A stretch of 64,000 nucleotides of DNA, taken from assembly GCF_016756395.1 (NCBI RefSeq), contig NZ_AP018365.1, positions 6,265,001 through 6,329,000 of the forward strand. Reading direction: 5' to 3'. Below the pieces are notes generated by a model. That model was not told where the DNA came from and did not search any database. It saw only the letters and a program-made list of their open reading frames with translations. Positions 45,436 through 55,276 of the stretch are shown piece after piece (the stretch's first letter is position 1; each line of letters begins with the position of its first letter). The DNA is from Streptomyces sp. SN-593 (GTDB taxonomy: Bacteria > Actinomycetota > Actinomycetes > Streptomycetales > Streptomycetaceae). Position numbers and translations under genes: made by a program.

Positions 45436-45996
45436 ATGGTGATTGAAGAGACCCTCCTCGAGGCCGAGGAGAAGATGGAGAAGGCCGTCGTCGTCGCCAA
45501 GGACGACTTCGCGGCGATCCGCACCGGCCGTGCGCACCCGGCGATGTTCAACAAGATCGTCGCCGAGTACTACGGCGCGATCACCCCGATCAACCAACTC
45601 GCCTCCTTCGCGGTGCCCGAGCCGCGGATGGCGGTGATCACCCCCTTCGACAGCAGCAGCCTGCGCAACATCGAGGAGGCGATCCGCAACTCCGACCTCG
45701 GCGTGAACCCCAGCAACGACGGCCGGATCATCCGCGTGGTGTTCCCGCAGCTCACCGAGGAGCGCCGGCGCGAGTACATCAAGGTCGCCAAGACCAAGGG
45801 CGAGGACGCGAAGATCTCCATCCGCAGCGTCCGCCGCAAGGCCAAGGAGACCCTGGACAAGCTCGTCAAGGACGGCGAGACCGGCGAGGACGAGGTGCGC
45901 CGCGCGGAGAAGGAGCTGGACGACACCACGTCGAAGTACGTGGCGCAGATCGACGAGCTGCTCAAGCACAAGGAGGCGGAGCTGCTGGAGGTCTGA
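45436..45996 (+). CDS. frr: Ribosome recycling factor
   Basis: 186 residues, splits the post-termination ribosome with EF-G. Conserved features: [45 protein letters not shown] and [14 protein letters not shown] at 45436 follows CAGGAGC; GTG at 45439 is a close alternative. Downstream is cdsA. Confidence 0.96.
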   Translation: MVIEETLLEAEEKMEKAVVVAKDDFAAIRTGRAHPAMFNKIVAEYYGAITPINQLASFAVPEPRMAVITPFDSSSLRNIEEAIRNSDLGVNPSNDGRIIRVVFPQLTEERRREYIKVAKTKGEDAKISIRSVRRKAKETLDKLVKDGETGEDEVRRAEKELDDTTSKYVAQIDELLKHKEAELLEV

Positions 45997-46070
45997 CCTC
46001 CGCGCCCTGCCCGGACCGCACGCTCCCCCCGGCCGACCACCAACCTGACGACGACGCGAGGCGACGCTCC

Positions 46071-47087
46071 GTGAACGATTCTTCCTGGGGCGCTTCGCCA
46101 CGCGCCGGTCACGCGGCGGGTTCCGCCACGGAACCCGGGGTCAGGAGGAAGATCTCCACCATGCCGCCGCCACCGCCCTCGCCGCCCCAGGACCCGACGC
46201 CACCCGGTCCGGGCCCCGGTGGCGGCTTTGGAGCCCACGGCTCCGAGCCGCCGGCCGCGCCGCCGGCGAAGAAGTCCGCCGGCCGCGACCTGCGGGCGGC
46301 GATAGGGGTCGGAGTCGGCCTGGGCGCGGTGGTGGTCGCGGCGCTGTTCGTGGTGAAGGCGGTCTTCGTCGGCATCGTCGTGGTGGCGGTGGTCGTCGGG
46401 CTGTGGGAGCTGACCTCCCGGCTCGCCGAGCGCAAGCAGATCCAGGCGCCGCTGGTCCCGCTGGCCCTCGGCGGCACCGCGATGGTGATCGCGGGATACG
46501 TCCGCGGCGCCGACGGGGCGTGGATCGCGATGGCGCTGACCGTGCTCGCGGTGCTGGTCTGGCGGATGGCCAAGCCGCCGGAGGACTACCTGCGTGACGT
46601 CACCGCGGCCGTCTTCGCCGCCTTCTACGTCCCGTTCCTCGCCACGTTCGTCGTCATGATGCTGGCCGCCGACGACGGCCCGCGGCGGGTCCTGGTCTTC
46701 CTCCTGCTCACCGTGATCAGCGACACCGGCGCCTATGCGGTCGGCTGGCGCTTCGGCAGCCACAAGCTCGCGCCGCGGATCAGCCCCGGCAAGACCCGGG
46801 AGGGCCTGGCCGGCGCGATCAGCTTCGCGATGGTCGCCGGCGCCCTGCTCATGCAGTACTTCGTGGACGGCGGCCGCTGGTGGCAGGGCCTGCTGCTGGG
46901 GCTCGCCGCGGCCGTCAGCGCCACCCTCGGCGACCTCGGCGAGTCCATGATCAAGCGCGACCTCGGCATCAAGGACATGGGCACGCTGCTGCCGGGCCAC
47001 GGCGGCATCATGGACCGCCTCGACTCCCTGCTCCCCACGGCGCCGGTCGTCTGGCTGCTCCTGGTGGCGTTCGTCGGCCAGGGCTGA
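46071..47087 (+). CDS. cdsA: Phosphatidate cytidylyltransferase
   Basis: CDP-diacylglycerol synthase, an integral membrane enzyme of phospholipid synthesis, 338 residues with about eight membrane segments. The signature SMIKRDLGIKDMGTLLPGHGG near residue 290 has the metal-binding aspartates. The first 70 residues are a Pro-rich cytosolic extension. GTG at 46071 follows GAGGCG. Confidence 0.94.
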   Translation: MNDSSWGASPRAGHAAGSATEPGVRRKISTMPPPPPSPPQDPTPPGPGPGGGFGAHGSEPPAAPPAKKSAGRDLRAAIGVGVGLGAVVVAALFVVKAVFVGIVVVAVVVGLWELTSRLAERKQIQAPLVPLALGGTAMVIAGYVRGADGAWIAMALTVLAVLVWRMAKPPEDYLRDVTAAVFAAFYVPFLATFVVMMLAADDGPRRVLVFLLLTVISDTGAYAVGWRFGSHKLAPRISPGKTREGLAGAISFAMVAGALLMQYFVDGGRWWQGLLLGLAAAVSATLGDLGESMIKRDLGIKDMGTLLPGHGGIMDRLDSLLPTAPVVWLLLVAFVGQG

Positions 47088-47149
47088 CCCCCGGCCCCGC
47101 CTCCCACGCCGCCCGGCCCCCACCTCCCACGCCACCTGGCCCGCACCCT

Positions 47150-47158
47150 TGTCCACAG
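47150..47158 (+). promoter_or_regulatory. DnaA box
   Basis: TTGTCCACA between cdsA and rlmN. Third strong DnaA-box match in the window. Confidence 0.4.
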
Positions 47159-47213
47159 CCCCCCACTTCCCCGACGAGGGCACCGCGCGGAGTCTGCGAC
47201 ACTGGTAGGCATC

Positions 47214-48332
47214 ATGCCTGTACCCGGAGAACTGACGTTTGCCGTGCCACGCGGGGCCAAGAAGCCGCCGCGGCACCTTGCCGACCTCTCGCCCGCGGAG
47301 CGGAGGGAGGCCGTGGCGGCGCTGGGGGAGAAGCCGTTCCGGGCCAAGCAGTTGTCGCAGCACTACTTCGCCCGCTACACCGACGACCCGGCGACGTGGA
47401 CCGACATCCCGGCCGGCGCGCGCGGCCGCCTCGCCGGCGACCTGCTGCCCGAGCTGATGACCGTGGTCCGACACGCGTCCTGCGACGACGGCGACACCCG
47501 CAAGACGCTCTGGCGGCTCTTCGACGGGACCCTGGTCGAGTCGGTGCTGATGCGCTACCCGGACCGGGTGACGATGTGCATCTCCTCGCAGGCCGGCTGC
47601 GGCATGAACTGCCCGTTCTGCGCCACCGGCCAGGCCGGCCTGGACCGCAACCTGTCGACTGCGGAGATCGTGCACCAGATCGTCGCCGGGATGCGGGCGC
47701 TGCGCGACGGCGACGTGCCCGGCGGCGGGCCGGGCGCCCCCGACCGGCTGTCGAACATCGTCTTCATGGGCATGGGCGAGCCGCTGGCGAACTACCGCCG
47801 GGTGGTCGACGCGATCCGCCGCCTCACCGACCCGGCGCCCGACGGGCTCGGGCTGTCCCAGCGGGGCATCACCGTCTCCACGGTCGGCCTGGTCCCCGCG
47901 ATGCACCGGTTCGCCGACGAGGGCTTCAAGTGCCGGCTCGCGGTGTCCCTGCACGCCCCCGACGACGAGCTGCGCGACACCCTCGTGCCGGTCAACACCC
48001 GCTGGAAGGTCCGCGAGGTGCTGGACGCCGCCTGGCGCTACGCCGACGTCTCCGGCCGCCGCGTCTCCGTCGAGTACGCCCTGATCCGCGACGTCAACGA
48101 CCAGGCGTGGCGCGCCGACCGGCTCGGCCGGCTGCTGAAGAACCACCGGGTGCACGTCAACCTGATCCCGCTCAACCCCACCCCCGGCTCGAAGTGGACC
48201 GCCTCCCGTCCGGAGGACGAGCGGGCGTTCGTGGCCGCGCTGGAGTCCCACGGCGTGCCGGTGACCGTCCGCGACACCCGTGGCCAGGAGATCGACGGGG
48301 CCTGCGGTCAGCTCGCCGCTTCCGCACGCTGA
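47214..48332 (+). CDS. rlmN: Dual-specificity RNA methyltransferase RlmN
   Basis: Radical-SAM enzyme that methylates C2 of A2503 in 23S rRNA and A37 in some tRNAs. 372 residues. The [12 protein letters not shown] motif has the radical-SAM cysteines, and GMGEPLANY plus RWKVREVL are family-typical. Cys near the C-terminus (GACGQ) supplies the methylation intermediate. ATG at 47214 is used. Confidence 0.95.
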   Translation: MPVPGELTFAVPRGAKKPPRHLADLSPAERREAVAALGEKPFRAKQLSQHYFARYTDDPATWTDIPAGARGRLAGDLLPELMTVVRHASCDDGDTRKTLWRLFDGTLVESVLMRYPDRVTMCISSQAGCGMNCPFCATGQAGLDRNLSTAEIVHQIVAGMRALRDGDVPGGGPGAPDRLSNIVFMGMGEPLANYRRVVDAIRRLTDPAPDGLGLSQRGITVSTVGLVPAMHRFADEGFKCRLAVSLHAPDDELRDTLVPVNTRWKVREVLDAAWRYADVSGRRVSVEYALIRDVNDQAWRADRLGRLLKNHRVHVNLIPLNPTPGSKWTASRPEDERAFVAALESHGVPVTVRDTRGQEIDGACGQLAASAR

Positions 48333-48380
48333 TACGGTGCGCTGGTGCGTTCATCGCACCAGCGGGACAAATGAACATCC

Positions 48381-48503
48381 GACAGGGGAGCGCCTGAGAC
48401 GGCGCTGAGAGTGCGGCTGGGACGACGCGACGGCAGGACCGTCGCCGGGCCCAGGCCGCAGACCCTCCCACCTGATCCGGGTCATACCGGCGTAGGGAGT
48501 CAA
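48381..48503 (+). promoter_or_regulatory. TPP riboswitch (THI element)
   Basis: The conserved elements appear in order: GGGGAGCGCC, GGCGCTGAGAGTGCGG, CCGCAGACCCT, ACCTGATCCGGGTCATACC and GGCGTAGGGAG. The final GTAGGGAG (48492-48499) also supplies the Shine-Dalgarno of thiB, so binding of thiamine pyrophosphate would hide the ribosome site and reduce thiamine uptake. Confidence 0.94.
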
Positions 48504-48508
48504 CGACA

Positions 48509-49606
48509 GTGAACAGCACCATCCGTCGGCGTGCCATGGGCGCGCTCGTCCTCGCCACCGCGGGCGCCACGCTCCTGGCCGGCTGCGGCGGTTCGGGCTC
48601 CGGGTCCGGGAGCGCGTCCGGCACCCCGTCGAAGACCGTCACCCTGGTCAGCCACGACTCGTTCGCCGCCTCCAAGTCGGTGATGGCGCAGTTCACCAAG
48701 GAGACCGGCTACACCGTCAAGGTGCTGCGCGGCGGGGACGCGGGCGCGGCGGTCAACCAGGCGATCCTCACCAAGGACCACCCGCGCGGCGACGTGTTCT
48801 TCGGCGTGGACAACACCCTGCTCTCCCGCGCCCTCGACAACGGCCTGTTCGACCCGTACACGGCCAAGGGCCTGGACCAGGTGCCCTCCGACGTCCAGCT
48901 CGACGCCGCGCAGCACCGCGTCACGCCGATCGACTCCGGCGACGTGTGCGTCAACTACGACCGCGCCTACTTCACCTCGCACCACCTCGCGCCGCCGCAG
49001 ACCTTCGCCGACCTGGTCAAGCCGCAGTACAAGAACCTGCTGGTCACCGAGAACGTGTCCACCTCCTCACCGGGCCTGGCCTTCCTGCTGGGCACGGCCG
49101 CCACCTACGGCGACGACGGATGGCAGGCGTACTGGAAGAAGCTGAAGGCCAACGGCGTCCAGGTCGTCGACAGCTGGGAGCAGGCGTACGACAGCACCTT
49201 CTCCGGGTCGGCCGCGGGGAGGAAGGCCAAGGGCGACAAGCCGCTGGTGGTCTCCTACGCCTCCAGCCCGCCCGCCGAGGTGGTCGGCGTCACCCCGCAG
49301 CCCGCGCAGTCACCCGTCGGCGTGGCCACCGGCACCTGCTTCCGCCAGATCGAGTTCGCCGGGGTGCTGCACGGCGCGAAGAACCCCGCCGGCGCGAAGG
49401 CGTTCATCGACTTCATGCTCAGCCGGACCTTCCAGCAGGACATGCCGCTCCAGATGTACGTCGACCCGGTGGTCAAGGGCGCCGTCGAGCCGGAGCTGTT
49501 CACCAAGTACGGCGCGAAGGTCCCGCACCCGACCACGATCGCGCCCGACAAGATCGCCGCGAAGCGGGACGACTGGGTGAAGTCGTGGAACTCGATCGTC
49601 CTGTAG
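48509..49606 (+). CDS. thiB: Thiamine-binding lipoprotein of ABC importer
   Basis: 365 residues with a lipoprotein signal ending in LLAGC. Periplasmic-type binding protein of the ThiB/TbpA family: TLVSHDSFAASK near residue 50 and GVDNTLLSRAL. GTG at 48509 is placed nine bases after the riboswitch Shine-Dalgarno. Probably delivers thiamine or its phosphates to ThiP. Confidence 0.92.
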   Translation: MNSTIRRRAMGALVLATAGATLLAGCGGSGSGSGSASGTPSKTVTLVSHDSFAASKSVMAQFTKETGYTVKVLRGGDAGAAVNQAILTKDHPRGDVFFGVDNTLLSRALDNGLFDPYTAKGLDQVPSDVQLDAAQHRVTPIDSGDVCVNYDRAYFTSHHLAPPQTFADLVKPQYKNLLVTENVSTSSPGLAFLLGTAATYGDDGWQAYWKKLKANGVQVVDSWEQAYDSTFSGSAAGRKAKGDKPLVVSYASSPPAEVVGVTPQPAQSPVGVATGTCFRQIEFAGVLHGAKNPAGAKAFIDFMLSRTFQQDMPLQMYVDPVVKGAVEPELFTKYGAKVPHPTTIAPDKIAAKRDDWVKSWNSIVL

Positions 49607-51270
49607 AGCCGCGCGCGTCCGGTCGCGGGAGGCGGCCCCGCCCCCTCGCGGCCGGACTCGCCCTGGCCGCGCTGCCGCTGGCGTTCTTCGCCGCCTTCTT
49701 CGCCTACCCGGTGGCGTCCATCGTCAGCCGCGGCCTGCACCAGGGCGGCCGCTGGCAGTTCGGCCGGATCGGCGACGTGCTCGGCGACGGCTCGGTGCGC
49801 CACGTGCTGTGGTTCACCTGCTGGCAGGCCGCCGCGTCCACCGCCCTGACGCTCGCGGTCGCGCTGCCGGGGGCGTACGCCTTCGCACGGCTGGACTTCC
49901 CCGGCAAGCGGCTGCTGCGGGCCGTGGTGACCGTGCCGTTCGTGCTGCCGACCGTGGTCGCCGGCTCGGCGTTCCTCGCGCTGCTCGGGCAGGGAGGCTT
50001 CACCGACAGCCTCTTCGGGGTGCGCCTGGACACCTCCGTGTGGGCGATCCTGATCGCGCACGTGTTCTTCAACTACGCCGTGGTGGTCCGTACCGTCGGC
50101 GGCCTGTGGGCGCAGCTCGACCCGCGCCAGGAGGAGGCCGCCCGCATGCTCGGCGCGGGCCGCCTCGCCGCCTGGCGCCGCGTCACCCTCCCCGCCCTCG
50201 CCCCGGCCGTCGCGTCGGGCGCGGTGATGGTGTTCCTGTTCACCTTCACCTCCTTCGGCGTGATCCAGATCCTCGGCGGCCCGACCCGCGCCACCCTTGA
50301 GGTCGAGATCTACCGGCAGACCGCCGAGATCTTCGACCTGCCCACCGCCGCGGTGCTCACCCTGCTCCAACTCGTCGCGGTCGTCGCGATCCTGGCCGTG
50401 CACGCGTCGGCCACCCGCCGCCGCGAGTCGGCGCTGCGGCTGGTCGACCCGGCCGGCACCGCGCACCGCCCGCGCGGCGCGGGGGAGCGCACGCTGCTCG
50501 CCGCCGTCCTCGCCTCGATCGCGGTGCTGATCCTGCTGCCCCTCGGCGTGCTGGCCGCCCGCTCGTTCGACGGTCCGAACGGCTACGGCCTCACCTTCTA
50601 CCGCGCGCTCGGCACCACCAGCGCCGACGGCACCTTCCTCGTCTCGCCGCTGCACACGGTCTGGAACTCGGTGCGGTACGCGGCCGCGGCGACCGTGATC
50701 GCCCTGGTGGTCGGCGGGCTGGCGGCGGCCGCGCTGACCCGCCGCGCCGGCCGGCTGACCCGCGGCTTCGACGGGCTGCTGATGCTGCCGCTGGGCACCT
50801 CCGCGGTCACCGTCGGGTTCGGCTTCCTCATCGCCCTGGACAAGCCGCCGCTGGACCTGCGCGACTCCTGGCTGCTGGTGCCCCTGGCCCAGGCGCTGGT
50901 CGGCGCGCCCTTCGTGGTGCGGGTGATGCTGCCGGTGCTGCGGGCGGTCGACGAGCGCCTGCGGGAGGCCGCCGCGATGCTGGGCGCGTCCCCGGCACGG
51001 GTCTGGCGCGAGGTCGAACTCCCCCTGGTACGGCGGGCGCTGGGCATCGCGGCCGGTTTCGCCTTCGCCGTCTCGCTCGGCGAGTTCGGCGCCACGGTCT
51101 TCATCGCCCGCCCCGACAGCCCCACCCTGCCGGTCGCCGTCGCCCGCCTGCTCGGCCGGGCCGGCGAGATGAACTACGGCCAGGCGATGGCGCTGAGCAC
51201 CATCCTCATGGTCGTCTGCGCGGCCAGCCTGCTGATCCTTGAGTACCCGCTGTCAAAGAGGTCGCGATGA
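49585..51270 (+). CDS. thiP: Thiamine ABC importer permease
   Basis: 561 residues, twelve or so membrane segments in two similar halves, each with an EAA-type loop (EEAARMLGAGRLAAWRRVTLPAL and REAAAMLGASPARVWREVELPLV). GTG at 49585 overlaps thiB by 22 bases, and the stop overlaps thiQ. It belongs to the thiBPQ operon behind the TPP riboswitch. Confidence 0.92.
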   Translation: MELDRPVEPRASGRGRRPRPLAAGLALAALPLAFFAAFFAYPVASIVSRGLHQGGRWQFGRIGDVLGDGSVRHVLWFTCWQAAASTALTLAVALPGAYAFARLDFPGKRLLRAVVTVPFVLPTVVAGSAFLALLGQGGFTDSLFGVRLDTSVWAILIAHVFFNYAVVVRTVGGLWAQLDPRQEEAARMLGAGRLAAWRRVTLPALAPAVASGAVMVFLFTFTSFGVIQILGGPTRATLEVEIYRQTAEIFDLPTAAVLTLLQLVAVVAILAVHASATRRRESALRLVDPAGTAHRPRGAGERTLLAAVLASIAVLILLPLGVLAARSFDGPNGYGLTFYRALGTTSADGTFLVSPLHTVWNSVRYAAAATVIALVVGGLAAAALTRRAGRLTRGFDGLLMLPLGTSAVTVGFGFLIALDKPPLDLRDSWLLVPLAQALVGAPFVVRVMLPVLRAVDERLREAAAMLGASPARVWREVELPLVRRALGIAAGFAFAVSLGEFGATVFIARPDSPTLPVAVARLLGRAGEMNYGQAMALSTILMVVCAASLLILEYPLSKRSR

Positions 51271-52328
51271 CCGACGCCCTGGCCGGAGGGGCCGCCATGA
51301 CCGAAGCCCTGCTGCGCGTGGACGCGGCCACCGTACGGTTCGGGGCGCGCACCGCGCTGGACGCGGTGAGCCTGGACACCGCCGCACACCAGATCGTCTG
51401 CGTGCTCGGGCCCTCCGGCAGCGGCAAGTCCACGCTGCTGCGCGCGGTCGCCGGGCTCCAGGCACTGGACGGCGGCCGGGTGCTGCTGGACGGCGCCGAC
51501 CAGGCGGGCGTGCCCGCGCACCGCCGCGGGATCGGGCTGATGTTCCAGGACCACCAGTTGTTCCCGCAGCGCGACGTGGGCGGGAACGTGGCGTTCGGGC
51601 CGCGGATGCACGGGATGCCGCGCGCCGCCCGCGACCGGCGGACCGCCGAACTGCTCGACCTGGTCGGTCTGCCCGGAGCCGCGGCCCGCCCCGTCGCCAC
51701 GCTCTCCGGCGGCGAGCAGCAGCGGGTCGCCCTCGCCCGCGCGCTCGCGCCCGAGCCGCGGCTGCTGATGCTCGACGAGCCGCTGGGCCAGCTCGACCGC
51801 TCGCTGCGCGAGCGGCTCGTGGTCGAACTGCGGCGCCTCTTCGGGCAGTTGGGCACCACGGTGCTCGCCGTCACCCACGACCAGGGCGAGGCGTTCGCGC
51901 TCGCCGACCGGGTGGTGGTGATGCGGGACGGGCGGATCGTGCGCAGCGGCACCCCGCTGGAGGTGTGGCAGCGGCCCGGCTCGGAGTTCGTGGCCCGCTT
52001 CCTGGGGTTCGACAACATCACGGACGCCGCCGTCAGCGGCGGGGTCGCCGTCACCGCGTGGGGCAAGCTGCCCGTCCCCGACGGTACGCCCGACGGCGGG
52101 CACCGCGTCCTCGTGCGCCCCTCCGGGGTGCGGCTCGGCCCCCTGGACGGCGGCGGACCGCGCTGCGAGGTGGTCGCGCGGACCTTCCGGGGCGGCCATG
52201 TGGGCGTGGTGCTCCGGCCCGAGCAGGGGCCGGCGCTCGAAGCGGAGTGCGCGCTGCGCGAGGCGCCGGAGATCGGTGAGCGCGTGGGAGCTTCGTTCGC
52301 CCCCGAGGACGTGGTCGTCCTCGCGTAG
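51267..52328 (+). CDS. thiQ: Thiamine ABC importer ATPase
   Basis: 353 residues. Walker A GPSGSGKST near residue 50, signature LSGGEQQRVALARAL, Walker B LLMLDEPL, His switch VTHDQGEA. A C-terminal regulatory TOBE-like domain is present. ATG at 51267 overlaps the thiP stop; ATG at 51297 has a stronger GGAGG-like site. The stop TAG is the first codon of a repeat element. Confidence 0.9.
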   Translation: MTDALAGGAAMTEALLRVDAATVRFGARTALDAVSLDTAAHQIVCVLGPSGSGKSTLLRAVAGLQALDGGRVLLDGADQAGVPAHRRGIGLMFQDHQLFPQRDVGGNVAFGPRMHGMPRAARDRRTAELLDLVGLPGAAARPVATLSGGEQQRVALARALAPEPRLLMLDEPLGQLDRSLRERLVVELRRLFGQLGTTVLAVTHDQGEAFALADRVVVMRDGRIVRSGTPLEVWQRPGSEFVARFLGFDNITDAAVSGGVAVTAWGKLPVPDGTPDGGHRVLVRPSGVRLGPLDGGGPRCEVVARTFRGGHVGVVLRPEQGPALEAECALREAPEIGERVGASFAPEDVVVLA

Positions 52329-52492
52329 GGCCCGTCCGGCGGATCCCGCCGGTCCCGCGACGCCCGGCGCCGCACCTCCCCGCGTTGTCGAACCCTCCGC
52401 GTACGAGACCCGGTACGAGGACGGTTCTCCGCCGTGCGACGCACGGCACCGGACGCCGCGAGCCCGACCGGCACGATCCGCCGGACGGGCCC
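52326..52492. repeat. Stop-abutting inverted repeat element (MITE-like)
   Basis: GGGCCCGTCCGGCGGATC (52328-52345) and its perfect complement at 52475-52492 bound a 165-bp element whose inner parts are also imperfectly complementary. The left end starts at the thiQ stop TAG. No open frame inside is convincing. Confidence 0.75.
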
Positions 52493-52575
52493 CAGCCGCT
52501 CCACGGCGCCCCGCCGGCCGTCCCCGGGAACACCTCGGGGTGCCGTCGCTCCCGGCGAAACGGCGGCAGCGGGTC

Positions 52576-52607
52576 AGGGGCGCGGGGAACCGCGGGGTCG
52601 GCCACGG
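52576..52607 (+). repeat. Dispersed Streptomyces intergenic motif
   Basis: AGGGGCGCGGGGAACCGCGG followed by GGTCGGCCACGG resembles a GGGGCGCGGGGAACTGCGCG-type element that recurs between genes in Streptomyces chromosomes. Recognised from memory only. Confidence 0.4.
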
Positions 52608-52697
52608 CCGGGCGTGCGGTCCGGTGGCCTGCGGGGCGTGGCCGGGCAGAGCGGCCGGCGGGGCAGGGCGGCCGGACCGCTGAGGCGACGGAAACCG

Positions 52698-53924
52698 CTA
52701 CCCGTCGAGGCGCTCCAGGGCCGCGGGGACGTCGTCCACGCTGTCCACCAGGGCGAGCCGGCCGCTCATGGAGCGGCCCTCCGCCAGGGCCTGGAGGAGC
52801 GGCCAGGCGGGCAGCTTGGTGGTCCAGTGCGCGCGGTCCACCAGCACCATCGGCGCCGGATCGCCGTGCGAACCGTAGTAGTTGGCGGTGGCGGCGTCGA
52901 AGACCTCCTGGACGGTGCCGGCGGCACCCGGGAGGAAGACCGCACCGGCCGAGCACCGCGAGAGCAGGCCGTCCTCGCGGGTGGCGTTCGCGAAGAACTT
53001 CGCGATGTGCGCGGCGAACGCGTTCGGCGGCTCATGGCCGTAGAACCAGGTGGGCAGACCGTAGGAGGGCCCGCCGTCCGGCCAGCGCTCGCGCACCTCG
53101 AAGGCGGCCGACGCCCAGGCGTCCACGGACGGTGTGAAGGACGGGGTGCCCGCCAGCACGTCGAGTGCCTTGCCGAGCATCACGTCGTCGTACGCGGCCG
53201 CGTACGCGCCGAAGTTCGCCGCCTCCATCGCGCCCGGCCCGCCGCCGGTCGCCACGGTCAGCCCGGCCGCGGCGAGTGTGCGGCCCAGCCGGGCGGCACC
53301 CGCGTACTCCGGCGTGCCGCGCTCCATCGCGTGGCCGCCCATCACGCCCACCACCCGCTCGCCGCCGAGCCGCTCGTCCAGCGCGTCGGAGACCGCGTCG
53401 TCGTGGATGGACCGCAGCATCGAGGCGAACACGTCGCGCTCCGCGGAGGTGCGCAGCCACCACGCGTACGTCTGCGCGTCCGGCGTCGCGCCGTACCCGC
53501 CCTCGGCCAGACCCGCGTACAGCTCCTCGGGCCGGTAGGGCCGCGCGCGGTAGGGGTCGAACGGCAGGCCGGGCACCGGCGGGAAGACCAGCGCGCCGCC
53601 GGCCCGCACGTGGGCCAGGGCCTGCGGCTCCATCGGGCAGCCGAGGAAGACCGCCTGCGAGGTGTCGGTGACCAGCAGCGCGAAGGTCCGCGAGGTCAGG
53701 TCCACCGCCTGCACCCGGCAGTCCGCGAAGGACCCGCCGAGCGCGACGGCGTCGAACTCCTCCAGCGTCTCCACCTCGCGGGCCCGGCGCGGGCCCTCCG
53801 GCGCGGCGCCGGCCGGCGCCTTCGGCGGTTCGGGCGGCACCGGTGGGCGGCGGGACCCGTACGCGGGGCGGGGCAGCCGCGGACGGGGCGGATGGGGCGA
53901 ATCGGGGGGAGTAGGCGCTGGCAC
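52698..53924 (-). CDS. LOG-family Rossmann protein (lysine-decarboxylase-like)
   Basis: 408 residues. The LOG core has GGHAMERGTPEYAGAARLGR, VATGGGPGAMEAAN and FLPGAAGTVQEVFDAA; the first is a variant of the phosphoribohydrolase motifs. A 45-residue Pro-rich N-terminus precedes it. LOG proteins release cytokinin-like nucleobases from nucleoside monophosphates. Here the long N-terminal half (DUF-like, with FLGCPMEPQAL) is atypical. GTG at 53924 is preceded by a TATCGT -10 and no Shine-Dalgarno, consistent with a leaderless message. Confidence 0.8.
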   Translation of the reverse strand: MPAPTPPDSPHPPRPRLPRPAYGSRRPPVPPEPPKAPAGAAPEGPRRAREVETLEEFDAVALGGSFADCRVQAVDLTSRTFALLVTDTSQAVFLGCPMEPQALAHVRAGGALVFPPVPGLPFDPYRARPYRPEELYAGLAEGGYGATPDAQTYAWWLRTSAERDVFASMLRSIHDDAVSDALDERLGGERVVGVMGGHAMERGTPEYAGAARLGRTLAAAGLTVATGGGPGAMEAANFGAYAAAYDDVMLGKALDVLAGTPSFTPSVDAWASAAFEVRERWPDGGPSYGLPTWFYGHEPPNAFAAHIAKFFANATREDGLLSRCSAGAVFLPGAAGTVQEVFDAATANYYGSHGDPAPMVLVDRAHWTTKLPAWPLLQALAEGRSMSGRLALVDSVDDVPAALERLDG

Positions 53925-53930
53925 GCCAGC

Positions 53931-53936
53931 ACGATA
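53931..53936 (-). promoter_or_regulatory. -10 of leaderless LOG gene
   Basis: TATCGT on the minus strand ends six bases before the GTG at 53924. No Shine-Dalgarno is present. Confidence 0.45.
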
Positions 53937-54163
53937 GCGCGCCCGGCCGGTCGCCGGGCCGAGGCGGAGGGGGACCCGGACGGCGCGCTGTTGACGCCGA
54001 GGGACCGGGCCGGCGCTCCGCCGACGGGGCGTCCTGGCGGCGCGCGGGGCGGGGGAGTGCCCGGCGCCGCAGCGTCCAGGGGGAAGCGTCCGAGGGCGCC
54101 CGCGGGTGCGCGGCGCCGTGCGCGCAGGCCCCCGCGCGCCGCCGCCCGCCCGGACCTGCGGGG

Positions 54164-55276
54164 CTACGGCGTGGGCGAGAGCGCCGCGACCAGCAGTGCC
54201 GGCAGCAGGCACGCGACCGCCAGCGCGGCGCCCCGCAGGGCCGCCGACGCGCGCAGCACGGAGGCGGGCGCCGCCAGTTCGCGCAGCGCGGCGGTCGCGG
54301 AGGCGCGCGCCGCGCGGGACTCCATGACGGCCACCGCCGCCGAGGCCAGTACGCACATGCAGACCAGCACCACCGCGAAGGTGGTCACCGGCCCGGGCGT
54401 GCGGCCGTTGTCCTGGTGCAGGCCGTAGCCGGACAGCCCGGCCGCCACCGTCGCCGAGAGCAGGCCGAGCGGGCGGCCGAGCCGCCGCGCCTCCTGCTGG
54501 AGCCCGCGGCCGGACAGCAGCCGCAGCCCGCCGGGCCGGAACGCGGCGAGCAGCCGCCCGCAGCCGTGGACCAGCCCGGGGCCGGCCAGGACCAGGCCGG
54601 CGGTGGCCAGCGCCCAGCCGCCGACCGCGGCCGGTGCCATCGCCCCGAGACCGCTGGGCAGCGGGAAGGTGTGCCGGTCCGGCGCCGTCGCCTCGACCGC
54701 CAGCCCGACGGCGACCAGCGCGACGCCCCACGGCAGCTCGCCCGGCATGTCGTCGCCCGGCTCCGCTCCGGCCCGCAGCCGCGCGGCGCTCGCGGCGCCG
54801 GCCGCCAGCGGGACCAGCGCGAGCAGGGTGACCGCTCCGGCCGGCGGCAGGCTGCGGCCCGCGGCGAGCAGCCCGGGCCCCACGCCGTGGTAGGGCACGC
54901 CGGTCACGTCGCCGCGCAACTGGAGGAAAGCGAGCAGGGCCAGCACGCTGCCGAACACGCACACCGCGGTCACGGTCGCCGCGGCCAGCAGCACCACGCC
55001 GTTGCGGCCGAGGCCGGCCGCGGCCAGTCCCTCCCGGGGCCAGGTGCTGGACTGCGCGCGGCCCACCACGACGGCGAGCTGCACGCTGACGGCGACCGGC
55101 ACCACGCACCAGCCGAGCCGCACCACCGCGTCGGAGGTGTCGCCGCCCGGGTGGGCCAGGGCCCAGCCGAGGGCCGCCAGCAGGAGCAGGCCGGCGCCGC
55201 AGGAGGCGAGGGCGACCAGGGCCCACCGGCCCAGCGCGGCGGGTCCGGCCCCGCGCAGCAGCCGCAGGCTCAGCAC
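54164..55276 (-). CDS. ABC transporter permease-like membrane protein
   Basis: 370 residues with about eight hydrophobic segments, e.g. LGRWALVALASCGAGLLLLA near the start. It matches no precise family; the arrangement beside an ABC ATPase suggests an export or lipid-related permease. GTG at 55276 follows GGGGAG. An 88-bp gap separates it from the ATPase gene, and both are transcribed the same way, so an operon is likely. Confidence 0.65.
   Translation of the reverse strand: MLSLRLLRGAGPAALGRWALVALASCGAGLLLLAALGWALAHPGGDTSDAVVRLGWCVVPVAVSVQLAVVVGRAQSSTWPREGLAAAGLGRNGVVLLAAATVTAVCVFGSVLALLAFLQLRGDVTGVPYHGVGPGLLAAGRSLPPAGAVTLLALVPLAAGAASAARLRAGAEPGDDMPGELPWGVALVAVGLAVEATAPDRHTFPLPSGLGAMAPAAVGGWALATAGLVLAGPGLVHGCGRLLAAFRPGGLRLLSGRGLQQEARRLGRPLGLLSATVAAGLSGYGLHQDNGRTPGPVTTFAVVLVCMCVLASAAVAVMESRAARASATAALRELAAPASVLRASAALRGAALAVACLLPALLVAALSPTP

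Noticed and set aside
45570-48251. 893-codon frame opposite frr, cdsA and rlmN
   Set aside because: Covers three well-supported genes on the other strand and shows only low-complexity sequence.
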